From assembly GCA_963724435.1 (NCBI GenBank), contig CAVRUN010000005.1, positions 434,001 through 498,000 of the forward strand: DNA of 64,000 nucleotides, written 5' to 3'. The stretch is from AP-15 sp963724435 (GTDB lineage: Bacteria > Pseudomonadota > Alphaproteobacteria > ATCC43930 > CGMCC-115725). Under the pieces are notes generated by a model. The model was not told the DNA's origin, did no database searches, and worked only from the letters and a program-made list of their open reading frames with translations. Position numbers and translations under genes: made by a program. Of the stretch, positions 1 to 9,472 are shown one piece after another. Every line of letters starts with the position of its first letter. The first letter of the stretch is position 1.

Positions 1-603
1 CCTGCCGACATCGATCCCGAGTCCGGTTGCCGGCTGCGCTTGCCGCGCCGCGAGGACCTCGATCCCGAGAGCCAGCGGGTTTACGACCGTCTCGCCAATC
101 CCGATGGCGGCACGTTGCGCGGGCTCAAGGGGCCGGGCGGCATCCAATTGCACAGCCCCGAACTCGCGCAGCGTTCGCGCCCGGTCAATCATTACCTACG
201 CTACGAGGCGGGGCTCGGCGGGCGAGTGCGCGAGTTGGCGATCCTGGCGACGGCGCGCGAGCACGACAGCCAATTCGAATGGGCGGCTCACGAACCCGCG
301 GCGCTGGCCGAGGGCATCCCGCCCGAACTCATCGACACAATTCGTTGGCGCGGCGACACCGCCCGCCTCGCCGAAGCCGATGCGATTGTCATCGACCTCG
401 CCCGCGAAATCTTCGGGACGCGCAACGTCTGCCCGCAGACCTACGCCCGCGCCCTGCAGCAATTCGGTGGGCGCCAGCTTGTCGACCTTGTCGCCCTGAT
501 GGGCAATTACGCATCAACCGCCGCCCTACTCACCGCCTTCGCGATGCAGCTCGACGAAGGTCAATCCCCACCGCTCCCGCGGCTGTTCTTTCCCGTCCGC
601 TGA
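1..603 (+). CDS. Carboxymuconolactone decarboxylase-like protein, 5' end outside window
   Basis: The frame is open to the first base of the window, so the gene probably starts upstream; a TTG at 40 is only a fallback start. The readable part has the layout of the CMD/AhpD-like family: an N-terminal part naming the harvested ester or lactone region, then helices with the stretch RELAILATAREHDSQFEW and the following HEPAAL, where family members carry their catalytic or proton-relay residues. No CxxC pair typical of AhpD peroxidase members is seen, so a decarboxylase-like or unknown role is more likely than peroxidase. It ends at 603, followed by a HAD gene on the same strand. The family call is good; the substrate is unknown. 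Confidence 0.75.
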   Translation, partial: PADIDPESGCRLRLPRREDLDPESQRVYDRLANPDGGTLRGLKGPGGIQLHSPELAQRSRPVNHYLRYEAGLGGRVRELAILATAREHDSQFEWAAHEPAALAEGIPPELIDTIRWRGDTARLAEADAIVIDLAREIFGTRNVCPQTYARALQQFGGRQLVDLVALMGNYASTAALLTAFAMQLDEGQSPPLPRLFFPVR

Positions 604-678
604 AGTTTTGAGGGCCAACTTCGCAGCGCCGCCCCTCTAAAAGCTTGCGCGGCTTGACGGGGACCTCCAACCAAGGGT

Positions 679-1416
679 TTGCTGATCTCCCGTCATCAGC
701 GTAGAGAGCGGCTTGCGATGCTGGCTTCGAACCCGGTCGTTTTTCTGGTCGATCCGGTCGTTTTTCTGGTCGATGTCGACAACACATTGCTCGACAATGA
801 CCGTATCCAAGCCGATCTGCGTCGCCATCTCGAGCGCGAGTTCGGGGCCGTCTGCCGCGACCGCTATTGGGCGATTCTCGAGCAGCTCTTTACCGATCTC
901 GGTTACCGCGACTATCTCGGGGCCCTGCAGCGCTATCGGGTTGAGCACCCGAAGGACATCCACCTTCTATCGATGTCTTCGTGGCTGGTCGATTACCCGT
1001 TTGCCAATCGAATATACCCGGGTGCGCTCGACGTGCTTGAAAAGCTGCGCGGCTGGGGGCCGACGGTCATCCTGTCCGATGGCGATGTCGTCTTCCAACC
1101 ACGCAAGGTCGAGCGCTCCGGCATTGCCGAGACCGTCGAGGGCCACGTGCTGATCTACATCCACAAAGAGGACGAACTCGAGGATGTGGAGCAGCGTTAC
1201 CCGGCCCGCCATTACGTCCTGATCGACGACAAGCCGAGAATTCTCGCGGCGGTCAAAAAGGTTTGGGGCGACCGGGTCACGACGATATTGCCCCGGCAAG
1301 GCCAATACGCTCACGCCGCCGACGCCGCCTCCTACCCAGCCGCCGACTTGACGGTCGAACGCATCGGCGAGCTTGCGGATTACGATCTTCCCGCCATGCT
1401 CGCGAGCCGCAAGTAA
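679..1416 (+). CDS. HAD-superfamily hydrolase with duplicated motif I strand
   Basis: Haloacid-dehalogenase-type phosphatase. Motif I is DVDNTLLDND (nucleophile Asp and Asp+2). The ILSDGD stretch is motif II, where Ser follows the strand. VLIDDKPRIL is the motif IV acidic pair. About 232-245 residues, a normal size for a capped HAD. Two starts are possible: TTG 679 or ATG 718; I favour ATG 718, which places the motif I strand close to the N-terminus as usual. The strand before the nucleophile, PVVFLVD, is present twice in tandem because of a 21 bp direct duplication, giving an extra beta-strand-like segment with its own Asp. The substrate cannot be told from sequence. Confidence 0.8.
   Translation: MLISRHQRRERLAMLASNPVVFLVDPVVFLVDVDNTLLDNDRIQADLRRHLEREFGAVCRDRYWAILEQLFTDLGYRDYLGALQRYRVEHPKDIHLLSMSSWLVDYPFANRIYPGALDVLEKLRGWGPTVILSDGDVVFQPRKVERSGIAETVEGHVLIYIHKEDELEDVEQRYPARHYVLIDDKPRILAAVKKVWGDRVTTILPRQGQYAHAADAASYPAADLTVERIGELADYDLPAMLASRK
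733..774 (+). repeat. Perfect 21 bp tandem duplication inside the HAD gene
   Basis: Two identical 21 bp units (733-753 and 754-774) each encode PVVFLVD. The second unit runs straight into the VDNTLL part of catalytic motif I. The duplication keeps the frame. Confidence 0.97.
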
Positions 1417-1508
1417 CAAGCGACCCGGTCCGGTTCCGAAATAGCGAGCAGCGATAATTGCGGATGGCGCGCCACCTTCCGCAGCTCGCGGTCATTGCCG
1501 TCACCTAG

Positions 1509-1860
1509 GGCGTGTCGTCATTTCAGCCAGATGATAGCCGCGGCAAGGTGGATCGCCGCCAGGAAACTTCTGGAAGTTTTATCGTAGCGCGTCGCAACTG
1601 CTCTGAACTGCTTGAGGGTACAGAAGAAATTCTCGATGAGGTGGCGTGCCTTATAGAGTTCGCGGTCGAGTTCGAACGGGTTGAGGCGGTTTGGCCTGGA
1701 TGGGACACGGCATTTGCCGGCGGCGGCCAGAGGCTCGCGGACCCGTTTGTCGGCATCGAAGGCGCGGTCGGCGATCAACCGGTTGGCCTGCATTTTCGGC
1801 AGCAGCGCGTCCGCGCCGACCAAATCATGCGCCTCTCCTGCCGCAGTTGTATCTCCCAAG
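1509..1860 (-). mobile_element. 5'-truncated IS5-family (IS427-like) element, C-terminal transposase half
   Basis: The minus-strand frame 1859-1518 encodes about 113 residues matching the C-terminal half of the small IS5/IS427-type DDE transposases: the motif LIADRAFDAD, then the RELYKARHLIENFFCTLKQ block containing the catalytic Glu, and a typical end ALAAIHLAAAIIW-like helix. The element terminus starts with GGGCGTGTCGTCATTT. The N-terminal half and the other terminus are absent, so this is a dead remnant. A shorter, nearly identical copy of the same end lies at 59915-60061. Confidence 0.85.
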
Positions 1861-2150
1861 GAGGTGAGCGCGGGTAGGGAGTCGCTTGAGTAAGCAGAGT
1901 AAAATGCTCTGCCTTTAGATGAGTAAAGATGAGACGGAATCAGAGAGACCGCTCATCGAAGGTTATGGCTTGTCACAGCTCCCGCATGTCGCGGGGCGAC
2001 GAAACAGAGAAGGCGGGGAAGATTTTTCGGTTCGCTTTATTGCACGACCGCGCCGGGGAAGGCACGGCCCCGCGCTCGATAGGTGCTCGCGAAGGTACCG
2101 CAGGCCGAGACATCGGCTATGATCGGCGCATCCGGCGGCCGAGGAATGTA
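1861..2150. other. Intergenic, upstream of the ureohydrolase gene
   Basis: No recognisable gene. The open frame that runs into the ureohydrolase from 1929 shows no family similarity before residue 75. The segment probably contains the promoter of the downstream gene. Confidence 0.4.
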
Positions 2151-3212
2151 ATGTTCGACAAAACGAAGCTCGCGGCACTGCGCGCCAAATACGATGACAC
2201 CAAGGAAACCGAGGTGGCACCCGAGCGGTTTCGTGCGCCGCTCGCCGATATTTTTGGCAGCGCCTATCGCCGGCCGATGCCCTATGCCGGGATCCCGACC
2301 CTGCTCGACGCTCCTTATCGTCCGGATGCCGCGGGCCTGCCCGATTTCGCCGGGCTCGATGTGGCCCTGATCGGCGTGCCGATGGATCTCGGCGTCACCA
2401 ACCGGCCGGGTGCGCGCTTTGGCCCGCGAGGGGTGCGCGACATCGAGCGTATCGGCCCCTACAACCACGCGCTCGAAATCATGCCGCGTGCGTTATGCAA
2501 TGCCGCCGATATCGGCGATGTGCCGATGCGCTCTCGCTACAGCCTCGACCAATCGATCGAGGACATTGCGTTGTTTTATGACCACGTCCGCGAGGCCGGC
2601 GTTCGGCCGGTGTCGGTTGGCGGCGACCATTCGATCACCTTTCCGATCCTGAAGGCGCTTGGGCAGGAGCGGCCTGTCGGGCTCGTCCATATCGACGCGC
2701 ACTGCGACACGATGGGGGCGGTCGACGGCTCGAAATTCCACCATGGCGGGCCGTTCCGCCAAGCGGTGCTGGCCGGCGCGCTCGACCCCGAGCGCACGAT
2801 CCAGATCGGCATCCGCGGCCCGGCCGAGATCTTCTGGGGTTTTTCCTACGATTCGGGGATGACGGTGTTGCACATCGAGGATGTCGACCGGCTCGGGATC
2901 GCCGCGGTCATCGAGCAGGCGAGGGCGGTCGTCGGCAACGGCCCGACTTACATTTCGTTCGATGTCGACGGGCTCGACCCGGCTTATACGCCAGGAACCG
3001 GCACGCCCGAAGCCGGCGGCCTGTCGCCGCGCGAGGCCCAGGCGATCCTACACGGCCTTAAGGGTCTCGACATCATCGGCGGCGATGTCGTTGAAGTCGC
3101 GCCGCAATACGACGCCACCACCAATACCGCGATGGTCGGCGCACAAATGCTGTTCGAGATCTTCTCGCTCGTCCCCCTCAGCCCCCGCTTCACGCGCCGT
3201 GCCGGATCTTAA
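2151..3212 (+). CDS. Agmatinase / guanidino-acid ureohydrolase family protein
   Basis: Arginase-superfamily manganese hydrolase releasing urea from a guanidino substrate (agmatine, guanidinobutyrate or similar). Metal ligands are visible in order: GGDHS near residue 160, HIDAHCD near 183, and SFDVDGLDPAY near 270; the GTGTPEAGGL loop after this is typical. The length of 353 residues is slightly long for agmatinase because of an N-terminal extension of about 40 residues, as in guanidinopropionase/guanidinobutyrase types. ATG 2151 was chosen: it has GAGG upstream, and family similarity starts after it although the frame is open from 1929. It stands alone, flanked by an IS remnant. Substrate specificity is not decidable. 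Confidence 0.88.
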   Translation: MFDKTKLAALRAKYDDTKETEVAPERFRAPLADIFGSAYRRPMPYAGIPTLLDAPYRPDAAGLPDFAGLDVALIGVPMDLGVTNRPGARFGPRGVRDIERIGPYNHALEIMPRALCNAADIGDVPMRSRYSLDQSIEDIALFYDHVREAGVRPVSVGGDHSITFPILKALGQERPVGLVHIDAHCDTMGAVDGSKFHHGGPFRQAVLAGALDPERTIQIGIRGPAEIFWGFSYDSGMTVLHIEDVDRLGIAAVIEQARAVVGNGPTYISFDVDGLDPAYTPGTGTPEAGGLSPREAQAILHGLKGLDIIGGDVVEVAPQYDATTNTAMVGAQMLFEIFSLVPLSPRFTRRAGS

Positions 3213-3508
3213 AAGAGGGCCGCATAGGAATAGTTGAAAGTAAAGGAAGACTTGATAAACATATAATTTTTAGCAGAAGGCCGATTTGCCTCGAGTGAGG
3301 CTATAGCGATGAGTAAATCCGAGACAGATTATCCGAGAGACCCAGGCCTGGGGTGCTTTGAAGTAGCTTGCCCGCTTTCGGGAGGTGGATTGTCGGCATT
3401 GAGGCGGGGCGCGCCAACCCTGTCAAGGCGACGAGGGCTGCGGCATCGTTGCGGAAACGATAAGATCGTCAGAAGACAAATTGGCGGCATCACGGAGAGC
3501 GCTTTGCC
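3213..3508. other. Intergenic region before the CoA-transferase
   Basis: No gene recognised. A short open frame 3309-3512 has no family features and overlaps the real start at 3509. Confidence 0.4.
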
Positions 3509-5804
3509 ATGAGTTTGCTGACGGGGTTCCGGGCGGCCCAGCTTGGCCGCGGTATCGCCGCCGCCGTCTGCGGGCGGCTGCTCGCAGATGTCGGGGCGGA
3601 GGTGGTCTGCATCGATCCCGACAGCTCGGTACCGCTCGCGCGCTATTTGAATTACGGGAAGCGCATCGTTGCCGCCGACGCGGCTGCGAGCGCTCTCAAC
3701 CCAGTCGATCTGATCATCTGCGAGGGACAGCCTCGGGATCTTCGCTATCGGCAATACGACCCCGATACGTTGCGCCGGCGTAGCCCGGATGCGACGCTTG
3801 TCTACATTTCTGCGTACGGACTGACGGGCCCATCTGCAGACGATCCGGCGACTGATCTGACGGTGTTCTTTGCCAGCGGCATCGCCCGATTGCTGACCGG
3901 GCAAGTTGACGATCTCGAAGAGCCGCCGATGCATCCGATTGGCGAGCAATCGGCCTTCATCGGCGGGCTGGCCGCGGCCTGCGCCGGCATGCACGCCGCC
4001 CTTCTTGCGTCACCTGCCGTCATCGACGTTTCAATCGAAGAGGCGCTGGCGACGATGGCAATCGGCGAGCTCGCGAGTGCTGGGCTCGGCGGGAAGAGCC
4101 GGCCGCGTAAGCGCGTTGCGGACGGCAATGGCGCCACGGTAACGATCTTGCCGGCATCAGACGGCTATGTCGCAATCTCGCCGCGCGAAGAGCGTCAATG
4201 GGCGGCGTGGCTGGAGGTCATGGGCTCGCCCGATTGGGGCCGCGATCCGCGGTTCGCGACCAAAACCGACCGCATTGCAAATTGGGATGCGCTCTATGCA
4301 GCGATGTCGCAATGGAGCCGCCATCGCACCAAGCAGTGGATCGCCGACCGGGCCCAGGCTGCACACGTGCCGAGTTTTCCGTTGCGCGAGCCGGCCGAGC
4401 AACTCGCGTCGCCGCAGCTCGCGCACCGTCATTTTTATCGTTCGCTCGAAATCGATGGTCGGACGGTCAAGATGCCCGGGCCGCCGTTCGGCCTCCATAC
4501 CGAAGCACTCGGAGCGCTATCCAAAGAAGTTGAGCCGTCATTCCCGCGAAAGCCGGAACCCAGGGAAAGTGTCGAGAGGTTGCCCCTGGGCCCCCGCTTG
4601 CGCGGGGGAGACGAATATAAGTTGGCCTCCAGCCCCTATCCGCCGGCTGACCGTGCCGCGGCGCCGATGCCGCTCTCCGGGGTTCGCGTGCTCGATTTCA
4701 GCTGGGTGATCGCCGGCCCGACCACGACGCGCTATCTCGCCGCAATGGGTGCTGAGGTCATCAAGGTCGAGGCGCCCGGTCGCGGCGACCCCGGACGTAC
4801 CTCGCAATTGCACACCGTCCTCGGTCAGGCGAAGCGCGGCATCGTACTTGATCTCAAAAAGCCGGAGGGTGTCGCCGTCGCGAAGGCGCTCGCTGCCAAA
4901 TCGGACGTGTTGATCGAAAATTTCGCGACCGGGGTCATGGACAGGCTGGGTCTCGGCGAAGATGCGCTACGACGGATCAACTCCAACCTGATCTACGTAT
5001 CAGCATCCGGCCTCGGCCGCACCGGACCGGAAGCGCACGCGGTCGCTTACGGTACCCTATTGCAATGCTATGCCGGTTTTGCCGGGCTCAATCGTCATCC
5101 CAATCGCGCACCGCGCGTCGGCTTTGCTTGGCTCGACCCGATGTGTGGTCTGATGCTGGCCTTTTCGGTCGCTGCCGCGCTCTGGCATCGCCGCCAAAGC
5201 GGTGGTGTCGCGCGTGTCGATTTCTCGATGATCGAGGCGATGCTGTGGACCATGGCCGAGCCGTTATTGCAGACACAGCTCGACTCGCCACCGATGCCGC
5301 GCGGCAACGATTCCGAAAATTACTTCTCGCATGGAGTTTACCACTGCGCCGGCGACGACGACTGGCTCAGTCTTGCGGTTACCGACGATTGGCAATGGGG
5401 GCAACTATGCGCGATTGTCCCCGCCCTGGCGTCAACGGCGGGTTTCGCATTCGACAACCGGCTGGAACAGCGAGAGTTCGATCAACTCCGCACTCGCTGC
5501 TTGGCTGCGTCCGCAATCCGCTAAAGACGCCGCGGCGACGCTGCTGCGCGCCGGCATACCGGCAGCGGCACTCGCCAGCTCAGAGGACCTTGTCGCCTGC
5601 GATCACCTGCGCGAGCGTGGCTTTTGGGACGCTTACCAAACCGGCGTCGTTCCTGGACTGCCGTGGCATGCCAGCTTTGGCCGCGTCTCGGGCCCGGCGC
5701 CACAGCTCGGCGCCGATACCAATGCCGTGCTCCGCGACGTCCTCGGTTATTCCGCCGCAGAGATCGCGACGCTGCATGAAACAGGCGCCCTCGGCGCTGT
5801 GTGA
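3509..5804 (+). pseudogene. Tandem-fused CaiB/BaiF (family III) CoA-transferase, frameshifted near its 3' end
   Basis: Two family III CoA-transferase modules are fused in one chain. The N-terminal module (residues about 1-340) is weakly conserved at its start (GFRAAQLGRGIAAAVCGRLL). The C-terminal module (from about 390) has the classical opening GVRVLDFSWVIAGPTTTRYL, AMGAEVIKVEAPGRGDPGR, and the block NSNLIYVSASGLGRTGPEA. The first frame stops at 5524 after an unrelated tail; the correct continuation (AAWLRPQSAKDAAATLLRAG and GFWDAY) is in another frame and ends at 5804, so an indel lies between about 5480 and 5510. The linker between the modules contains a palindromic repeat (4537-4612). 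These enzymes move CoA between carboxylic acids. Either a recent pseudogene or a sequence error. Confidence 0.85.
4537..4612 (+). repeat. Palindromic repeat element translated within the CoA-transferase linker
   Basis: Imperfect inverted repeat with arms 4537-4565 and 4584-4612 around an 18 bp centre. The arms resemble the widespread proteobacterial repeat whose ends read GTCATTCCCGCGAAAGC and CCCCGCTTGCGCGGGG. It lies in frame in the coding sequence and adds about 25 residues rich in Pro, Arg and Gly between the two enzyme modules. Confidence 0.85.
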
Positions 5805-6367
5805 GAGAGCCGATCGTGACTCGCACCGAGAAAGAAAAGATGCTGGCTGGCGAGCTTTATCGTGCCGATGAGCCGCAGCTGATCGCTGACCGGGCTGCGA
5901 CGGCCGTCTGGCTGGCACGCTACAACGCAGCCTCCGCAGCCGATGACGGAGAGCTGCGGTCAATCCTCAAAGAGCGGTTTGGCGAATTGGGAAGCGCCAG
6001 CGTCATCCGACCTCCCTTCTATTGCGATTATGGTTACAACATCCGGATTGGCGCGGGCGTCTTCCTCAATTTCAATTGCGTCATTCTCGACGTGGTTTCG
6101 GTCGTTATCGGCGACGGCACTCAGATCGGTCCCGCCGTACAGATCTATGCCGCCGACCATCCGCGCGATCCGGCGACGCGCCGGGCTGGGCTCGAATTGG
6201 GCCGCTCAATCCGCATCGGCGATAATGTCTGGATTGGCGGCGGCGCCATCCTGCTTCCCGGCGTTAGCGTTGGTGACGATGCGATCATCGGCGCTGGCAG
6301 CGTCGTCAGTCGCGATGTGCCAGCAGGCGCCACTGTCGTCGGGAATCCCGCTCGGGCTGCTGTCTAA
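5801..6367 (+). CDS. Sugar O-acetyltransferase of the maltose/galactoside (LacA/Maa/NodL) type
   Basis: Left-handed beta-helix acetyltransferase that transfers acetyl from acetyl-CoA to a sugar. The N-terminal Maa-type segment is TRTEKEKMLAGELYRADEPQ, followed by the PFYCDYGYNIRIG block. Then come hexapeptide repeats (VVIGDGTQIGP, IRIGDNVWIGGGAILLPGV, AIIGAGSVVSRDVP) and the end VVGNPARAA. The catalytic His is in IYAADHPRD. The length of about 188 is normal. GTG 5801 overlaps the stop of the preceding reading frame; GTG 5816 is an alternative start that would match the family N-terminus better. Probably co-transcribed with the CoA-transferase. Confidence 0.88.
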   Translation: MREPIVTRTEKEKMLAGELYRADEPQLIADRAATAVWLARYNAASAADDGELRSILKERFGELGSASVIRPPFYCDYGYNIRIGAGVFLNFNCVILDVVSVVIGDGTQIGPAVQIYAADHPRDPATRRAGLELGRSIRIGDNVWIGGGAILLPGVSVGDDAIIGAGSVVSRDVPAGATVVGNPARAAV

Positions 6368-6397
6368 CGCCGGTCCAAAGCTAGGCGGGAAGCAGGT

Positions 6398-7315
6398 CTA
6401 GAACTCCCCACTTCTGTAAGCCTCGTCGAGGCGCTTCCGGTCTTCTTCCGAGGGTTCTTCCCAGGCCTCGCCGCGGCGGCGCAGTGCGCCGGTGAAATTG
6501 GGTGGACGTTTTTCGTTGAAGGCGCGGCGGCCTTCCTCACCGTCGATCGTCGTCTGAATTAGCAGCGAATTGATCAGGCTTTGGATGTGCCAAGCCTGGT
6601 CGGTGGGCAGATCGCCGAAACGCACAACAAATTCCTTCATCATGCGCACTGCGACCGGCGGCAGCGTCACAATATGCCGGGCTATTTTCTCGGCGCGCTC
6701 CATCAGCTCTGCGTGCGGCACCACTTCATTGACAAGCCCGATCCTCAGAGCCTCGTCGGCATCCACGGGTTCGTCAGTCAGCAGCATCTTCATTGCGTCG
6801 ATATAGCGGAGCTGGCGCGCCAGTAAGGTGGCGCCCGGCCCGTGACCAAGCCATCCCTGGGTCGTCAGTGCGAATTTAAACCGCGCGTGCTCGCGGCTGG
6901 CGATGCGGATGTCGGTGGAGGATAGCAGAATATAGAGCCCAGCGCCGGCGGCCCAACCATTGACTGCGGCGATGACCGGCTTCCACACTCGCGGGTAATG
7001 ATCCCCCATCCGGCCGTCAACGCCGGTCTTCTGGCCATGCACCGTGCCGGCGAGCGGCCAGAAAATGCGCTGAGTGCGCAAATATTCGCGCTCTTCTTCG
7101 GTGATATTCTTGCGCGGCGCCAGATTGTGACCGCCGCAGAAATGCCGATCACCGGCACCGGTCAGGATCGCACAGCGAATATCGCGATCTTCCCACAAAT
7201 CGATCCAGGCTTGCGAAATTGCGTCGGATGTCGGTTTGTCGAGAATGTTTGCTTTGTCTGGGTTGTTGAGTGTGATGTAGGCGACCCCGTCGCGCTTTTC
7301 ATAGTTGATCGGCAA
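6398..7315 (-). CDS. Enoyl-CoA hydratase/isomerase family protein
   Basis: Crotonase-fold protein. It has the typical opening VAYITLNNPDKANIL, the first oxyanion-hole strand HFCGGHNL, the second WKPVIAAVNGWAAGAG, and a C-terminal trimerisation region. In the position of the hydratase Glu pair, ALTTQGWLGHGPGA lacks the standard Glu residues, so hydratase activity is not assured. TTG 7315 was chosen as start because GGGGAGG lies just upstream and similarity begins there; a longer frame to 7435 would run back over the upstream esterase. The stop of that esterase (7332) is 16 bp away, so the two are one operon. Confidence 0.82.
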   Translation of the reverse strand: MPINYEKRDGVAYITLNNPDKANILDKPTSDAISQAWIDLWEDRDIRCAILTGAGDRHFCGGHNLAPRKNITEEEREYLRTQRIFWPLAGTVHGQKTGVDGRMGDHYPRVWKPVIAAVNGWAAGAGLYILLSSTDIRIASREHARFKFALTTQGWLGHGPGATLLARQLRYIDAMKMLLTDEPVDADEALRIGLVNEVVPHAELMERAEKIARHIVTLPPVAVRMMKEFVVRFGDLPTDQAWHIQSLINSLLIQTTIDGEEGRRAFNEKRPPNFTGALRRRGEAWEEPSEEDRKRLDEAYRSGEF

Positions 7316-7331
7316 TTTGGCCTCCCCTACA

Positions 7332-8339
7332 TCAACCGGACAGTGCGTGGGCGAGGAATGGCAAGCTCTCGTCCATCCGGTAATCAACACCGCTGTGGTT
7401 ATCGGCGAATTCCTCGTAACGATGGGCAATGCCAAGCTGGTTCAGTCGGCGAACAAATCTGCGAGCACCGTAGAGCAGATTAAACTGATCCCTCTCGCCG
7501 CAATCGATGTAAAGCGCCTTTAGCCGGCGCAAATTATCCGCTTGGGTTTCGACTGCGACCACTGGGTCGTGATGCAACCAATTAGCCCAGCGCTCCTCAA
7601 TCACCTCGCAGGTATCAAAGGTGACCGGCAGCCGGATTCCAAGAAATTGGGCCGGATCGGGGTCGTAGCTCGCCGCCATCGCCAAGGCGTTTACGACTTT
7701 GAACGAGCCCTCGGGATGCTTTGGCGCCGCTTCGAGTTGCTGCCACCATTGCTCAATCGAATTGCCGGTGCCGGCGAGCGCGCGCAACACTGCGGGCATA
7801 TCGGGCAAATAGCAAATCTCGAAACCCATATCGCCGGAGTGACAGGCGGCGGCCGCCCAAATGTCCGAGTGCCGCAGCGCGTGTGTCAACGCCCCATAGC
7901 CGCCGGAGCTTTTGCCGAACACGCCGCGGCGCCCAACGCCACCGCATCCAAAGCGCTGCTCGATCGCCGGAACCATCTCGTGCAGCAGAAAATCCTCCCA
8001 AGAACCCATCGCGGCCGAGTTGATGTATTGATTGCCACCAAGCCGAGTGAAGCAATCCGGAAAGGCGACGACCACCGGCGGCATACGCTGTTCCCCGATC
8101 AGCCGGTCGAGCCGTTCGGGCAGGTTCTCGCGGAAACCGACCCAATTGGTATGGGAAAGGCCGCTCCCCGTGAAGCCGACAAGGTCGACGAGCAGGGGTA
8201 ATCCTTGTCCGTCGTGCCCGGCCGGGACATACACATCGACAAGGCGCGCCGAGGGATCGCCGAGCATGTTGCTCTTGAGGGCTTGGCTCTCGATCGTGAG
8301 CCGGGAGATGGAGCCGATCGATCCGAAATATCTGCGCAT
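7332..8339 (-). CDS. Alpha/beta hydrolase, esterase D / enterochelin-esterase type
   Basis: Putative carboxylesterase. The nucleophile elbow is GVFGKSSGGYGAL (Ser near residue 147); the late ALYIDCGERDQFN contains the likely acid, and EEFADNHSGVDYRMDES the catalytic His. The N-terminal half RLVDVYVPAGHDGQGLPLLV is typical of the esterase family that includes acetyl-xylan and S-formylglutathione-type enzymes. No signal peptide is visible, so it is probably cytoplasmic. First gene of a two-gene operon with the crotonase-fold protein. Substrate unknown; an acyl-thioester or ester intermediate is possible given the neighbour. Confidence 0.8.
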   Translation of the reverse strand: MRRYFGSIGSISRLTIESQALKSNMLGDPSARLVDVYVPAGHDGQGLPLLVDLVGFTGSGLSHTNWVGFRENLPERLDRLIGEQRMPPVVVAFPDCFTRLGGNQYINSAAMGSWEDFLLHEMVPAIEQRFGCGGVGRRGVFGKSSGGYGALTHALRHSDIWAAAACHSGDMGFEICYLPDMPAVLRALAGTGNSIEQWWQQLEAAPKHPEGSFKVVNALAMAASYDPDPAQFLGIRLPVTFDTCEVIEERWANWLHHDPVVAVETQADNLRRLKALYIDCGERDQFNLLYGARRFVRRLNQLGIAHRYEEFADNHSGVDYRMDESLPFLAHALSG

Positions 8340-8410
8340 AAACCCCTAGCTTCTGCTGATTTGTCCGGGAGAAGCAACGTGATCAGCGTCTAGTAAGCGT
8401 TGCCGGAGTC

Positions 8411-9472
8411 TCACTCTGCTGCTTCGCGACCGAGCGGACCGAGCGCCCGCTCGACCCGTGGCCTGACATCACTGATCATCAGTTCCATCGAGCGCATCGC
8501 CGCCTTATGCGGAGTGGCGCCGACTTTGAACGAAAAGCACATGTGAGCCGGGTCGGTGGCGCGGATTTCATTGACCAGTTTCTCGGCTATGGTCTCGACA
8601 TCGCCGATCAATAGATCCTTGTGGATCTGTTCAAGCGAGGGTTCGTCCGGGTAGGGTTTGTCGACCAGCACCGTACCCTGCATGACTTCCTGCCGCCGGC
8701 GCAGGCTCGAGGCGAGACGGGTTTGGTAGCGCGCGTTCTCGGCGAAGCGCAGCCCGTCCTCCTTGCTGGTGGTTATGTGGCAGAACCGGTTGACGGTAAT
8801 GTGGGCATTAGCGAGCGGCACGCCCTCGGCTGCGAACGCATCTTTGATGACTTGATACTGCTCCGCTAAGAGTGCCGCACCCCCCACTCGACCCGAGGAC
8901 AACACCCGATAGCCATGGCGTGCTGCGGCGCGGAACATCGCCTCGGTGTGGCCGGCGACGTAGAGCGGCAGCGGTTTCTGCACCGGCCGCGCCGGGATGT
9001 GGGTCTCCGGGATCTGGTAGTGCTTCCCATTGTAACTGAAGAAGTCCTGAGAAAAGGCACGGTCGAGGATGTCGCAGAACTCTTCGGTCATCTCCAGGTT
9101 GGCTTTGATATCGACGCCGAACCGCTCGAATTCATAGGGCTGATAGCCGGCGCCGACGCCGAGCATCAAGCGCCCATTCGAAAGCGCATCGGCGGTTGCG
9201 ATTTCGGCCGCGAGCCGCGCCGGGTTGTATAGCGGCAACACCACGACCGCAGTGCCGAGCCGGATCTTCTGGGTAATCGAGGCGCAGTGCGCGACCATCA
9301 TCAAAGGCGACGCGCACAGGCAATAATTCGAGAAATGGTGCTCGGCGAACCAGGCAATCGTATAACCGAGCTCGTCGGCCAGCCGTGTCTGCTCCGCGAC
9401 CTCGGCAAAAACTTCGGCGGTCGGCTTTTGCGGGTCGCGCGACCCCATTAGATTGAAGATGCCAAATTCCAT
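8411..9472 (-). CDS. LLM-class flavin-dependent oxidoreductase (luciferase-like)
   Basis: TIM-barrel monooxygenase of the bacterial luciferase family, using reduced FMN or F420. The N-terminus MEFGIFNLMGSRDPQ, ELGYTIAWFAEHHFSNY with the typical AEHHF motif, the IRLGTAVVVLPLYNPARLAAE strand and GRLMLGVGAGYQPYEFERFG are all hallmark segments. Length 353 is normal for the alkanal-monooxygenase-like group. The AEHHF motif favours FMN-type over F420-type enzymes. Transcribed alone on the minus strand; it has its own start ATG 9472 with GGAGCGAGCG upstream. Confidence 0.88.
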   Translation of the reverse strand: MEFGIFNLMGSRDPQKPTAEVFAEVAEQTRLADELGYTIAWFAEHHFSNYCLCASPLMMVAHCASITQKIRLGTAVVVLPLYNPARLAAEIATADALSNGRLMLGVGAGYQPYEFERFGVDIKANLEMTEEFCDILDRAFSQDFFSYNGKHYQIPETHIPARPVQKPLPLYVAGHTEAMFRAAARHGYRVLSSGRVGGAALLAEQYQVIKDAFAAEGVPLANAHITVNRFCHITTSKEDGLRFAENARYQTRLASSLRRRQEVMQGTVLVDKPYPDEPSLEQIHKDLLIGDVETIAEKLVNEIRATDPAHMCFSFKVGATPHKAAMRSMELMISDVRPRVERALGPLGREAAE

